The notes beneath the pieces were generated by a model that was given only the letters and a program-made list of their open reading frames with translations, did not search any database and was not told the DNA's origin. Made by a program: the position numbers and the translations under genes. A stretch of DNA of 40,881 nucleotides from Candidatus Latescibacterota bacterium. Its GTDB lineage: Bacteria; Latescibacterota; UBA2968. The stretch lies in contig JAJEHL010000034.1 of the NCBI GenBank assembly GCA_022823725.1, positions 1 to 40,881 on the forward strand. The letters are read 5' to 3'. Positions 33,173-40,881 of the stretch are shown one piece after another (position 1 is the stretch's first letter; every line of letters starts with the position of its first letter).

Positions 33173-33895
33173 TTAATTTTCCTGACGCACAAGATGGATA
33201 AAAATGGCCTCGAGATCCCTGGGCTGCCCTGTTTTTTCCGCCAAATTATCTATGCGGCCATCAGCCAACAAATTGCCCTGATGTATTATGAGCAAGCGGT
33301 CAGATAGGGTAGAGACTTCAGGGATAATATGGCTGCTGAATAAGATAATCCGATTTTCGCTGAGGGATTGGATCAAGTCTCGGAATGCCAGAACTTGCAG
33401 AGGATCAAAACCGTGTGTGGGTTCATCGAGCAGGAGAATAGGCGGGTCGTGGATGAGAGCAGCCCCTACACCGATACGCTGGCGAAAACCCGTGGAGCAC
33501 TGGTCAATGCGTTTGTACAGATGGGGAGACAGGCCACATATATCGACAACCCAGGCGAGGTTTTTTTTGAGAACATTGCCTGAAAGTCCACGCGCTTTGC
33601 CGCAAAATCTCAAAAATTTATCTACACGCATGGCCTGATAGAGCGGTGTATCGCCAGAGAGGTAGCCGATTTTGCGGCGTATGGATAGGGGATGCGAAAC
33701 CGCATCAAGCCCATCAATTGTGATTTTTCCCGATGTGGGCAAAAGATAGGTCGCCAGCATTTTGAGCACCGTGCTTTTGCCCGCACCATTGGGACCGACA
33801 AATCCGACAATTTCGCCAGGCGCGAGCGAAAAGCTGATGTTTTCAACGGCTCTGATTGAACCATACCATTTTGCGACATCTGTGACTTGAATCAT
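33173..33895 (-). CDS. ABC transporter ATP-binding protein, GldA-like (second set)
   Basis: The product is about 240 residues from the ATG at 33895 (MIQVTDVAKWYGSIRAVENI); the upstream frame has no similarity. Walker A is GPNGAGKST (34-42), the signature is the variant CSTGFRQR, Walker B is ILLLDEPTHGFDP and the switch is FSSHI. Compared with the ATPase at 24778 it lacks the roughly 75-residue C-terminal extension. It heads the minus-strand operon with a permease and a broken GldG-like gene. The 124-base divergent gap to the YihY gene should carry both promoters; none stood out. Confidence 0.9.
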   Translation of the reverse strand: MIQVTDVAKWYGSIRAVENISFSLAPGEIVGFVGPNGAGKSTVLKMLATYLLPTSGKITIDGLDAVSHPLSIRRKIGYLSGDTPLYQAMRVDKFLRFCGKARGLSGNVLKKNLAWVVDICGLSPHLYKRIDQCSTGFRQRIGVGAALIHDPPILLLDEPTHGFDPLQVLAFRDLIQSLSENRIILFSSHIIPEVSTLSDRLLIIHQGNLLADGRIDNLAEKTGQPRDLEAIFIHLVRQEN

Positions 33896-34019
33896 AGGAG
33901 TGTAGAGAAAACCAATATTAACATTCTGAATTTGGGGTTGGAAAGAATGAACACCTGGGGTATATTGGCACAAATTTACCACAGTTCAGGAGTTCATATA
34001 TCATTAACCACTGAAATCT

Positions 34020-34976
34020 ATGGACAAACAAATAAGAAAAAAAGGCTTTTGTGCCTATTATCTGGGCGGTCTGTTCGTCAGGATGAGCGATAACAACCTC
34101 TTTTTGCTCTGTGCGGGGCTGGCTTTTGCCACTCTTTTGTGCCTTGTGCCTCTGGTCTTTCTGGTCTTCTTCGTACTTGAGACCATTCTGGACGTGAGGG
34201 CGATAGCTCATTTGATCAATCAAACGGTGGATGTACTCATCCCATATCCAGAAGAGGCCAGATATCTGAAGGAGATTTTATCTGTGCGCGTCTCAGGCGT
34301 CATGACCTTCAAGGAGGCTTATGGGGTTTCGGGCCTGTTGATTTTGATAGTATGCGCCAGTAGCCTGTTCAGCAGCATGAGAACCCTGCTCAATGCGGTC
34401 TTTAAGGTCGAGCACCGTTTTGAACTGAAAGAGGGCGAGATAGACCAGGTCACTGTGGAACGAATAAAAGATATGGGTACCCCAGGACGCTGGGTAAAAT
34501 TCTTGCACGGAGTTTTGCCAATAGCAGTGGGCAAACTGAAGGATCTCACTATGGTACTCCTGGTAGTGTATATTTTTCTTCTATTAGTCCTCGCGTTGCC
34601 CATCCTATCTGCCGCCATCGACATCGCTCCGTCTCTGATCGCCTATGTGACCTACTTCTACGATCTCACCTCCCTCGCCCTGATTTGTGCTGTGTTTCTG
34701 GGGCTATACTGGCTGGTTCCACACCAGAAGATCCAGATAAAGATGCTGGTCACAGGTGCTTTTTGGGCTGCTTTACTGTGGAAAATTACCGAATGGATCT
34801 TTGGCTATTATCTGAGTCACTTCGCATCTATATCGTATCTGTATGGGGCTTATGTTCTGCTGGTAGTCGTGGCCTTGTGGATATACTTCTCGGTAATCAT
34901 TTTTATTATAGGTGCTCAGATCGCCCAACTCTGCCGCGAAAGACCATCTGCTGACCTTCAAAGTTCTTTGTTTTAA
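34020..34976 (+). CDS. YihY/BrkB family membrane protein
   Basis: The 318-residue inner-membrane protein has six hydrophobic segments. The first is at about 28-60 (FLLCAGLAFATLLCLVPLVF) and the family motif GVSGLLILIVCASSLFSSMRTLLNAVF follows near 100, shown here as SGLLILIVCASSLFSSM. It later has LLVVALWIYFSVIIFIIGAQI, seen as ALWIYFSVIIFIIGAQIA, the conserved C-terminal stretch. The family was once misnamed ribonuclease BN; its function is still unsettled. The ATG at 34020 has only a weak ribosome site; ATG 34086 is an alternative that would still keep all helices. A 19-bp terminator follows at once. Confidence 0.88.
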   Translation: MDKQIRKKGFCAYYLGGLFVRMSDNNLFLLCAGLAFATLLCLVPLVFLVFFVLETILDVRAIAHLINQTVDVLIPYPEEARYLKEILSVRVSGVMTFKEAYGVSGLLILIVCASSLFSSMRTLLNAVFKVEHRFELKEGEIDQVTVERIKDMGTPGRWVKFLHGVLPIAVGKLKDLTMVLLVVYIFLLLVLALPILSAAIDIAPSLIAYVTYFYDLTSLALICAVFLGLYWLVPHQKIQIKMLVTGAFWAALLWKITEWIFGYYLSHFASISYLYGAYVLLVVVALWIYFSVIIFIIGAQIAQLCRERPSADLQSSLF

Positions 34977-35018
34977 AATAAAGAAGCCGAGTTTTATGAA
35001 AAACTCGGCTTCTTTATT
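34977..35018. terminator. Perfect 19-bp bidirectional terminator
   Basis: The left arm 34977-34995 and right arm 35000-35018 are exact complements around a four-base loop (ATGA). A and T tracts at the ends let it work for both the YihY gene and the convergent TonB-dependent receptor gene ending at 35035. The AAGAAGCCG core recurs in the terminator after the second receptor gene. Confidence 0.92.
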
Positions 35019-35034
35019 AATCGGCCTACAATAC

Positions 35035-37701
35035 TTAAAATTTGAAATCGTAATTGACTTTTGCGTACAGGAATGTGCCGCCAAAGCCATAGGGGCTATA
35101 CTCGCCGAATGGCCTGCCCACTATGGGGCCAGGGTTGACGCCCTCTTCGATATTATCAGGTTCGACATCGAGAATATTCTGAATGCCTGCGGTTATTGTC
35201 GCTCCATTGCCAATCGAGAGGCTGGACTCGATATCGACCAAAAATGCGTCTCCAAAGACTTGATGCCCCACGCTCCACTCATCCCAGGAACCGTAATAAT
35301 TGACGCGCCCCAATGCACTCCAATAAGGCGTTATGGGTTTTGACAGAGTCAAATTTCCTCGGTGTCTGGGAAGACCCTTTTCCAATAGCGTGATGCGCTG
35401 TTCGTCGAGAAGGGCTGGGTCGTGCTTGGTCACTTCGGTGTTGGTGTAGTTATACGCGATACTCAGTTCGCCATAACACCACACTGGTGCCGTGAGAACG
35501 AAGTCAATACCCTGGGTTTTCGTTTCAAAGTCGTTGGTAAAGAACGCGAATTCCTGGAGGTTTCTCGCATTTATGCCCGTAGCCTCCAATTGGTCAATTT
35601 GTTGAGACGTAAGTGCCTTGTCGCTGGAGGTTGTCATGCGATCTTTCACTGAAATATTGAAATAGTCTATCGTTACATTGAGCGGGGCGATATTGGTATC
35701 GACGGGATAAACGTGCTTCGTGAAAATAAGGCCAGCCGAGATATTGACGGACTTTTCCGGTTTAAGCCCTTCGCCGCCTACCAATGCCGCTGCGGGATGG
35801 ATAGAGGGAATCGTGCCTCTATTGACCAGGATAAAATTGCCTGCGTCATCTTCGCCAAACTCGGTCGTGACATTAAAGGCATTTTGCTGCCCCGGCGAGG
35901 GCGCTCTAAAGCCCGTGCTAAAACTGCCGCGCACTCTCACATTTTCATTTACTTCGAAGTTGGTCGCCAGCTTGAAATTGGTCGTGGCACCAAAATCCTC
36001 GAAGTTTTCAAAGCGCAGAGCAGCTCCGAGCAACCAGTTCTCCTGTGGATTAAATTCGGCGTCTGCATAAACCGCCCAGTTGGACCGGCTCCAACTTCCG
36101 GATGCAATATCGCCGAAACCGGGGAATCCGTTGGAAGCCGAGCTAAATCCCTGACTCGCCAGCGGACCTATTTCAAAAGACTCGCGCTGTCCGGGCACAA
36201 CTTCAAAGTTTTCAGTGCGATATTCAAGACCGGTAGCGAAGAAGAATTCCTCGCTAAACGGATATGTGATATCGAAGTTGAAATTGGTATCCGTCTGGAT
36301 ATAGTCTCCGGGATTAAATTCTGTTGGCGTATTGGGGCCGAGGGAGGCGTTCACCGTATTGAAAATGAAGAAATCGGAGTGGTGTCGGCCATAAGATGCG
36401 CTGAGGTCCCATGTCAACAGCGACCGCGTTCCCCTGATACCTGCCAGAAAAGCACGATCTACCGTATTTCCGCCAAACCGAGGGGTAAAACCACCGGGAA
36501 AGAGTTCCTGGAATGTGAACAAATTGGGATCGTCGAAAACCTGTTTTAAGGCTATCGGATCTGGCTCCGAGCAGGTTATGGCTACCACAGGAACATCGCC
36601 ACCGCTCATGTTGCCAACGAGCAATGTCGCTACCAGATTGCCGTTTACGCCATTGACAATCCCCAGTTTCTCCGCTTCGGCCTGTGTATAGTAGTCGGTG
36701 CCATCCCACATCAATACGGGTCCCTGATAGACGGCACCGCGCGTATTGGGATTGCGGAAGTAGAAACCACCCTCAACTTCCTTGCTCGCATAGTTACCGT
36801 GCCCGTAAAACTCGATATTCTCGTTAATATTAGCACCGTAATTGGCAAAAATTTTCAGGTCGTCTCTAACAAAGGGTTGACCCCAGTTTTGTGCGGGATC
36901 CTTCACATGGGTATTGCCAACGCGTATCAAACGCGCTGCATCGTCGCGTTGAACAGCTCGGTCAGTTTCATCCGTATTGCCGTATTCCACGCTGAGGTTG
37001 ATCCATGTATCGGGTGTACCCAGACCGATATTGCCAGATAGGGCGTAAGTGCCTCCGTCCCCTTGCCGGAAAATACCGGGTTTGATTTCAATAGAGCCGC
37101 CTTCGTAATTGTCTTTGAGTTCAAAATTCAACACGCCTGCAATGGCGTCAGAACCGTATTGCGCGGACGCGCCATCGCGCAGGACTTCCACGCGCTTTAA
37201 GGCAATGCTCGGGATAGCGGATATGTCTGGCCCCTGTGCGGCATTGGAGAGACCATTGCCCAGCCAGTAAATCACGGAGGCGCGGTGGCGGCGCTTGCCG
37301 TTGACGAGTACCAGAGCGTGGTCGGGTGCCAGTCCTCGCAGATTGGGCGGTCGCACGACGGTTGCCGCATCGCTAATCGGCTGGAGGTTGACATTGTAAG
37401 AGGGTACAACATTTCTCAGCAAGTCCTGTACATCGCTACCGCCTTGCTTAACGAAATCTTCGCCGGTAACCACATCGATGGGCACGGCAGATTCGGTGAC
37501 GGAACGCGGTTGTGCGCGGGTACCGATGACCACCAATTCTTCGAGCACGACCACTTCTTCGAGTATATCAGAAAGTGGGGGTAAGGCAGTTGTATCCGCA
37601 CTTTCTGTACGCGGTGTCTCTTGTGATACGGCGGAGCCACTCATCGCAAGCAAGGCAACGAGGCCAAAAATGAAGGACTTAAAGTGGGATTTCTGTTCCA
37701 T
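35035..37701 (-). CDS. TonB-dependent outer-membrane receptor (paralogue 1)
   Basis: The 888-residue protein has a signal peptide (residues 1-26, FIFGLVALLAMSGSAVS). A TonB-box region at 48-60 reads EEVVVLEELVVIG. The plug domain covers about 61-190 (PIDVVTGEDFVKQG, RGLAPDHALVLVNGKRRH, IKRVEVLRDGASAQYGSDAI with Leu for Ile here: LKRVEVLRDGASAQYGSDA). A 22-strand barrel then ends in an aromatic residue (YDFKF). The plug signature PDH..VLVNGKRRHRASVI is that of the large substrate-transport receptors; the ligand is not inferable. GGAGG lies seven bases before the ATG at 37701. A closely related receptor gene lies directly upstream. All domains are complete. Confidence 0.95.
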   Translation of the reverse strand: MEQKSHFKSFIFGLVALLAMSGSAVSQETPRTESADTTALPPLSDILEEVVVLEELVVIGTRAQPRSVTESAVPIDVVTGEDFVKQGGSDVQDLLRNVVPSYNVNLQPISDAATVVRPPNLRGLAPDHALVLVNGKRRHRASVIYWLGNGLSNAAQGPDISAIPSIALKRVEVLRDGASAQYGSDAIAGVLNFELKDNYEGGSIEIKPGIFRQGDGGTYALSGNIGLGTPDTWINLSVEYGNTDETDRAVQRDDAARLIRVGNTHVKDPAQNWGQPFVRDDLKIFANYGANINENIEFYGHGNYASKEVEGGFYFRNPNTRGAVYQGPVLMWDGTDYYTQAEAEKLGIVNGVNGNLVATLLVGNMSGGDVPVVAITCSEPDPIALKQVFDDPNLFTFQELFPGGFTPRFGGNTVDRAFLAGIRGTRSLLTWDLSASYGRHHSDFFIFNTVNASLGPNTPTEFNPGDYIQTDTNFNFDITYPFSEEFFFATGLEYRTENFEVVPGQRESFEIGPLASQGFSSASNGFPGFGDIASGSWSRSNWAVYADAEFNPQENWLLGAALRFENFEDFGATTNFKLATNFEVNENVRVRGSFSTGFRAPSPGQQNAFNVTTEFGEDDAGNFILVNRGTIPSIHPAAALVGGEGLKPEKSVNISAGLIFTKHVYPVDTNIAPLNVTIDYFNISVKDRMTTSSDKALTSQQIDQLEATGINARNLQEFAFFTNDFETKTQGIDFVLTAPVWCYGELSIAYNYTNTEVTKHDPALLDEQRITLLEKGLPRHRGNLTLSKPITPYWSALGRVNYYGSWDEWSVGHQVFGDAFLVDIESSLSIGNGATITAGIQNILDVEPDNIEEGVNPGPIVGRPFGEYSPYGFGGTFLYAKVNYDFKF

Positions 37702-37824
37702 AAAAAAACCTCCGTTATGTTAGAAATACGGGGGAGAGATACGGTTTTGGACTGTACGCATTCCAGCTCATAATAAAAATAACTTGAGGTTTACTCAGCG
37801 TCAATATCTATTACAAATTATTAC

Positions 37825-37858
37825 AAAAAAGAAGCCGCGTTAAAAAACGCGGCTTCTT
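37825..37858 (-). terminator. Rho-independent terminator of receptor 2
   Basis: AAGAAGCCGCGTT (37829-37841) pairs with AACGCGGCTTCTT (37846-37858) around a four-base loop. On the minus strand it is followed by TTTTTT (complement of 37825-37830). It resembles the terminator after receptor 1. The remainder of 37702-37891 holds the receptor 1 ribosome site and a probable promoter. Confidence 0.85.
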
Positions 37859-37891
37859 AGCTATCGGGTGAACAATCCTTTGAACTGCGAC

Positions 37892-40621
37892 CTAAAAGCC
37901 GAAGTTGTATTTGGCGTACCAGAATGCACCGCTAAAACCAAATGGGCTGTACTGGCTGTACAAATGACCAGAACCACTCGTTGCATGAGGATTGATGTCG
38001 GGATAGATATCGAGAATGTTCTGACCGCCAACGGTTACCGTTGAGTGCTCGGCAACGGTATAACTAACTTCGGCGTCCAGTATCCATTCGTCGCCATAAA
38101 CGAAGTCGTCTTCTTGATCGTACCACGAACTGTAATACCGGAGGCGACCCAGTATCTCAAACATATCGTTGAACGGTTTAACCACCGTCAGATTCCCGCG
38201 GTGTTTGGGCAAAGCCCCTTGTATTTCCCGAATCCTTTGGTCATCCATGGTTGCTGGATTGTGTTTGGTCACTTCGGTATTCGTCAAGTTATACGCCAGA
38301 CTCAGTTGACCATCACACCACACCGGAGCCGTGAGCACGACGTCAATACCCTGAGTTTTGGTGTCAAAGTCATTGATGAAAAACTTGAAATTCGTAATAA
38401 AATTTGCAGCCGTGATACCCGCCTTGAGCAGTTCATCGATCTCTGCTGGGGTCAGGGAGAAATTTTGCGAGAGTGTCAAGCGTCCCTTTACCAGAATGTG
38501 GAAATAGTCAACTGTGATATTGACAGGAGGAATACCGGTATCTACGGGAAAAACGGGAATTTCAAAAACAATACCAGCCGAGATATTGGTCGATTTTTCG
38601 GGATCGAGCGGCTCACCACCCTTGGATTCTGCGACGGGATTGTTTGACGGAATTGTGCCGTCATTTGTCAAATCACCGATTGCGGGATCGAAGATCGTGG
38701 ATACGTTAAACGCATTTTGTTGTCCCGGCGTAGGTGCTCTGAAGCCCGTGCTAAAACTGCCGCGCACTTTTGTATTCTCGTTAAGCCCGTAATTGGTCGC
38801 CACCTTGAAATTGGTCGTGGAGCCAAAATCATCGAAGTTTTCAAAGCGCAGCGCAGCACCGAGCAACCAGTTCTCCTGTGGATTAAATTCAGCGTCTCCA
38901 TAAATCGCCCAGTTGGAGCGGCTCCAGGTGCCTGCGGCAATTTCACCAAATCCCGAGAACCCGTTGGACGCGACAGTAAATCCATACTCTGCCAGCGGGC
39001 CTTTTACCCATGATTCTCGTTGCCCTTGCACGATTTCAAAATTTTCTGTGCGGTATTCAAGACCAGCGGCAAAGAAAAACTGCTCGCTAAACGGATAGGT
39101 GATATCGAAGTTGAAATTGGTATCTGTCTGGATATAGGTTCCAGGATCAAAATACGGTGCATCTTCGTGACTGGGATCAACTGTTGGTCCATTGGGCCAG
39201 GGTTGGTTGGGACCCAAAGAGGCATTCACAGTATTGAAGATGAAGTAATCGGCTTCGTTGCGCCCATAAGACGCGCTGAGATCCCATGTCATCAGCCCTT
39301 GCGTCCCCTTGATACCCGCCAGAAAGGCGCGGTCATCCATAAACGCGCCAAATCGGGGCGTGAAGCCACCGGGAAAGAGTTCCTGGAATGTGAACCAATC
39401 GGGGTTGTCGAAAACGCGTTGTAAGGCTGCTGCATCCGGCACATGGCAAACGATAGGCACGATGAACTCTTGGGGAATTCTAAGACCAGTATCTCCGGAA
39501 GGTTCGAGAACCTGACTCAGATTGCCGGTGAGTAATGTCGCTGTCAGCGTTCCGTTTACGCCATCGACAATACCGAGTTCAGCAGCTTTGTCCGGATGAT
39601 AATAAGTGGTGCCGTCCCACATCACTACGGGTCCCCTGAATACGCCACCTCGCGTATTGGGATTTCGGAAGTAGAAACCGCCTTCAACTTCTTTGCTCGC
39701 ATAGTTGCCATGTCCGTATAATTTGACATTGTCATTGATGTTAACACCGTAGTTGACAAAGAGTTTCAGGTCGTCTCTAATGTAGGGTTGTCCCCAAATT
39801 TGTGCGGGATCTTCCACGCGGTTATTACCCACGCGTATCAATCGCGCGGCATCGTCGCGTTGCACGGAACGGTCGGTTTCATCCTCGTTGCCATATTCCG
39901 CGCTGAAATTGACCCAGACATCTGGCGTGCCCAGACCGATATTGCCAGCAAAAGCATAACCGAAACCATCGCCTTGCTGAAAAACACCGGGTTTGACCTC
40001 AAAAGAACCGCCTTCGTAATTGTCTTTAAGTTCGAAATTCAACACGCCAGCAATGGCGTCAGAGCCGTACTGTGCGGATGCGCCATCGCGCAGGACTTCT
40101 ACACGCTTGATCGCGATAGAGGGGATGGGGGCTATGTCCGGCCCCTGGGCGCCGTCGGCGACACCATTGGTTATCCAGTGAATGACTGCGGCGCGGTGGC
40201 GGCGCTTGTTATTGATGAGGACCAGTGTGTGGTCCGGAGCCAACCCTCGCATACTGGGCGGGCGCACGACGGTTGAGGCGTCGCTAATCGGGTTTGTATT
40301 CACGTTGTAAGAAGGGACCAGGTCTCTTAGAAGATTTTGCACATCCGTATCGCCTTGCTTGACAAAATCTTCGCCGGTAACGACATCAATAGGCACTGCG
40401 GACTCGGCGACAGAACGCGGTTGTGCGCGTGAACCAATGACCACCAATTCTTCGAGTACGACCACTTCTTCGAGTATGTCTGTGAGCGGGGGTAAGGTAG
40501 CTGTTGTATCCGCACTTTCGGTACGCGGCTTTTCCTCTTCCTGTGATATGGCAGATCCAGCCATTACAAGCAAGACAGCCATGCTAAGGGCGAGGTACTT
40601 AAAATGCGTCTTCGATTCCAT
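37892..40621 (-). CDS. TonB-dependent outer-membrane receptor (paralogue 2)
   Basis: The 909-residue protein is a close paralogue of the receptor downstream and nearly collinear with it. It has a signal peptide (residues 1-27), a TonB-box region at 51-63 (EEVVVLEELVVIG), the plug with GLAPDHTLVLINNKRRH and IKRVEVLRDGASAQYGSDA, and a barrel ending YAKYNFGF. Differences cluster in extracellular-loop positions. It carries extra residues near 370-390 (VLEPSGDTGLRIPQ) and near 475-490 (GPNQPWPNGPTVDPSHED). Plug and strands are conserved, consistent with a changed ligand. AAAGGAG precedes the ATG at 40621. The 128 bases upstream (40622-40749) are AT-rich leader with no gene. Confidence 0.95.
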   Translation of the reverse strand: MESKTHFKYLALSMAVLLVMAGSAISQEEEKPRTESADTTATLPPLTDILEEVVVLEELVVIGSRAQPRSVAESAVPIDVVTGEDFVKQGDTDVQNLLRDLVPSYNVNTNPISDASTVVRPPSMRGLAPDHTLVLINNKRRHRAAVIHWITNGVADGAQGPDIAPIPSIAIKRVEVLRDGASAQYGSDAIAGVLNFELKDNYEGGSFEVKPGVFQQGDGFGYAFAGNIGLGTPDVWVNFSAEYGNEDETDRSVQRDDAARLIRVGNNRVEDPAQIWGQPYIRDDLKLFVNYGVNINDNVKLYGHGNYASKEVEGGFYFRNPNTRGGVFRGPVVMWDGTTYYHPDKAAELGIVDGVNGTLTATLLTGNLSQVLEPSGDTGLRIPQEFIVPIVCHVPDAAALQRVFDNPDWFTFQELFPGGFTPRFGAFMDDRAFLAGIKGTQGLMTWDLSASYGRNEADYFIFNTVNASLGPNQPWPNGPTVDPSHEDAPYFDPGTYIQTDTNFNFDITYPFSEQFFFAAGLEYRTENFEIVQGQRESWVKGPLAEYGFTVASNGFSGFGEIAAGTWSRSNWAIYGDAEFNPQENWLLGAALRFENFDDFGSTTNFKVATNYGLNENTKVRGSFSTGFRAPTPGQQNAFNVSTIFDPAIGDLTNDGTIPSNNPVAESKGGEPLDPEKSTNISAGIVFEIPVFPVDTGIPPVNITVDYFHILVKGRLTLSQNFSLTPAEIDELLKAGITAANFITNFKFFINDFDTKTQGIDVVLTAPVWCDGQLSLAYNLTNTEVTKHNPATMDDQRIREIQGALPKHRGNLTVVKPFNDMFEILGRLRYYSSWYDQEDDFVYGDEWILDAEVSYTVAEHSTVTVGGQNILDIYPDINPHATSGSGHLYSQYSPFGFSGAFWYAKYNFGF

Positions 40622-40749
40622 AAAGAAGCTCCTTTAAAAAAATGGATGAGAATATGGTGAGGTTTTACCCGTCGGGCAGTTTAGTCTATAAAATAACTCT
40701 ATATGCGAAATACGTCAATATATATCTCTAATAAGCGCTAATTGCTCTG

Positions 40750-40881
40750 TCAAATAAGTTTATTTACATTATTATAGTGTCGTTTCATCTTGTCACGCGC
40801 ATCAGCTTTCGCAAAGGTCCACATAAGACCCCGTCGCTGCTGATTCCGACGAGCAGCCCAGGCCAACACCTCGCTTCGCAT
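40750..40881 (-). mobile_element. C-terminal end of an IS630-like transposase (partial, enters from the right edge)
   Basis: A minus-strand frame open at the window edge encodes 43 residues and ends at 40750. WAARRNQQRRGLMW followed by TFAKADARDKMKRHY matches the end of IS630-type DDE transposases (W.ARRNEERA...W.FTT.DAR.KLKRLYP, from memory). The usual LKRLYP is degenerate here (MKRHYNN), so it may be a decayed copy. The catalytic part lies outside the window. No terminal inverted repeat was recognised between this stop and the receptor gene. Confidence 0.55.

Noticed and set aside
35713-36549. Long plus-strand open frame antisense to the first TonB-dependent receptor
   Set aside because: It mirrors the receptor's codon pattern, has no ribosome site or family features, and a similar antisense frame occurs in the paralogue. 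It is a shadow of the coding strand.
1-40881. CRISPR arrays, tRNA and rRNA genes
   Set aside because: I looked for regularly spaced repeats and for tRNA or rRNA signatures by eye and found none. A covariance-model search could still find a divergent tRNA.

Overview
The window reads as chromosome from a Gram-negative (diderm) bacterium. It has a TamA/TamB-type outer-membrane assembly pair, two large TonB-dependent receptors, a long-form SppA protease and two GldA/GldF/GldG-type ABC systems. That mix, the spread of toxin-antitoxin cassettes and the gene style fit an environmental genome, perhaps from the FCB-related uncultured phyla (Latescibacterota-like). The taxonomic guess is inference only; no rRNA or tRNA gene was seen.

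Layout. 0-4.2 kb is accessory: a DUF433/HhH-GPD fusion protein, a decayed toxin-antitoxin remnant, a flavodoxin-fold oxidoreductase, an AAA ATPase whose usual DUF4276 partner survives only as 17 codons, a 67-bp imperfect direct repeat on either side of that ATPase, and an intact RelE/ParE-like toxin-antitoxin pair. 4.2-11.4 kb is housekeeping: pyruvate kinase, then an Omp85/TamA-like barrel and TamB. A HigBA pair follows (11.4-12.0 kb).

12.1-21.1 kb is the most unusual block. A Cys2-less asparagine-synthetase homologue lies divergent to a tight five-gene operon: DUF362 protein, Sfp-type phosphopantetheinyl transferase, two full-length ABC exporters that each carry an N-terminal PH-like domain plus a four-cysteine zinc ribbon, and a DUF1854 protein. 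The two exporters and DUF1854 resemble the set annotated elsewhere as cyanophycin-metabolism-associated, but no cyanophycin synthetase or cyanophycinase is present. I infer an export route for an amide-linked or carrier-protein-made product. A Phd/VapC cassette sits at the end of this operon.

22.0-28.5 kb holds sppA, an amidohydrolase-fold protein missing its metal ligands, and an intact GldA-GldF-GldG-DUF4340 ABC operon. 28.6-33.9 kb is mostly on the minus strand and is partly decayed: a HigB/HigA pair with an apparently leaderless promoter, a small unknown gene, a PD-(D/E)XK-like nuclease gene broken by an amber codon and a frameshift, and a second GldA/GldF/GldG set whose gldG-like gene carries two frameshifts. 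34.0-40.9 kb has a YihY/BrkB membrane protein, two tandem paralogous TonB-dependent receptors with matching terminators, and the C-terminal end of an IS630-like transposase at the right edge.
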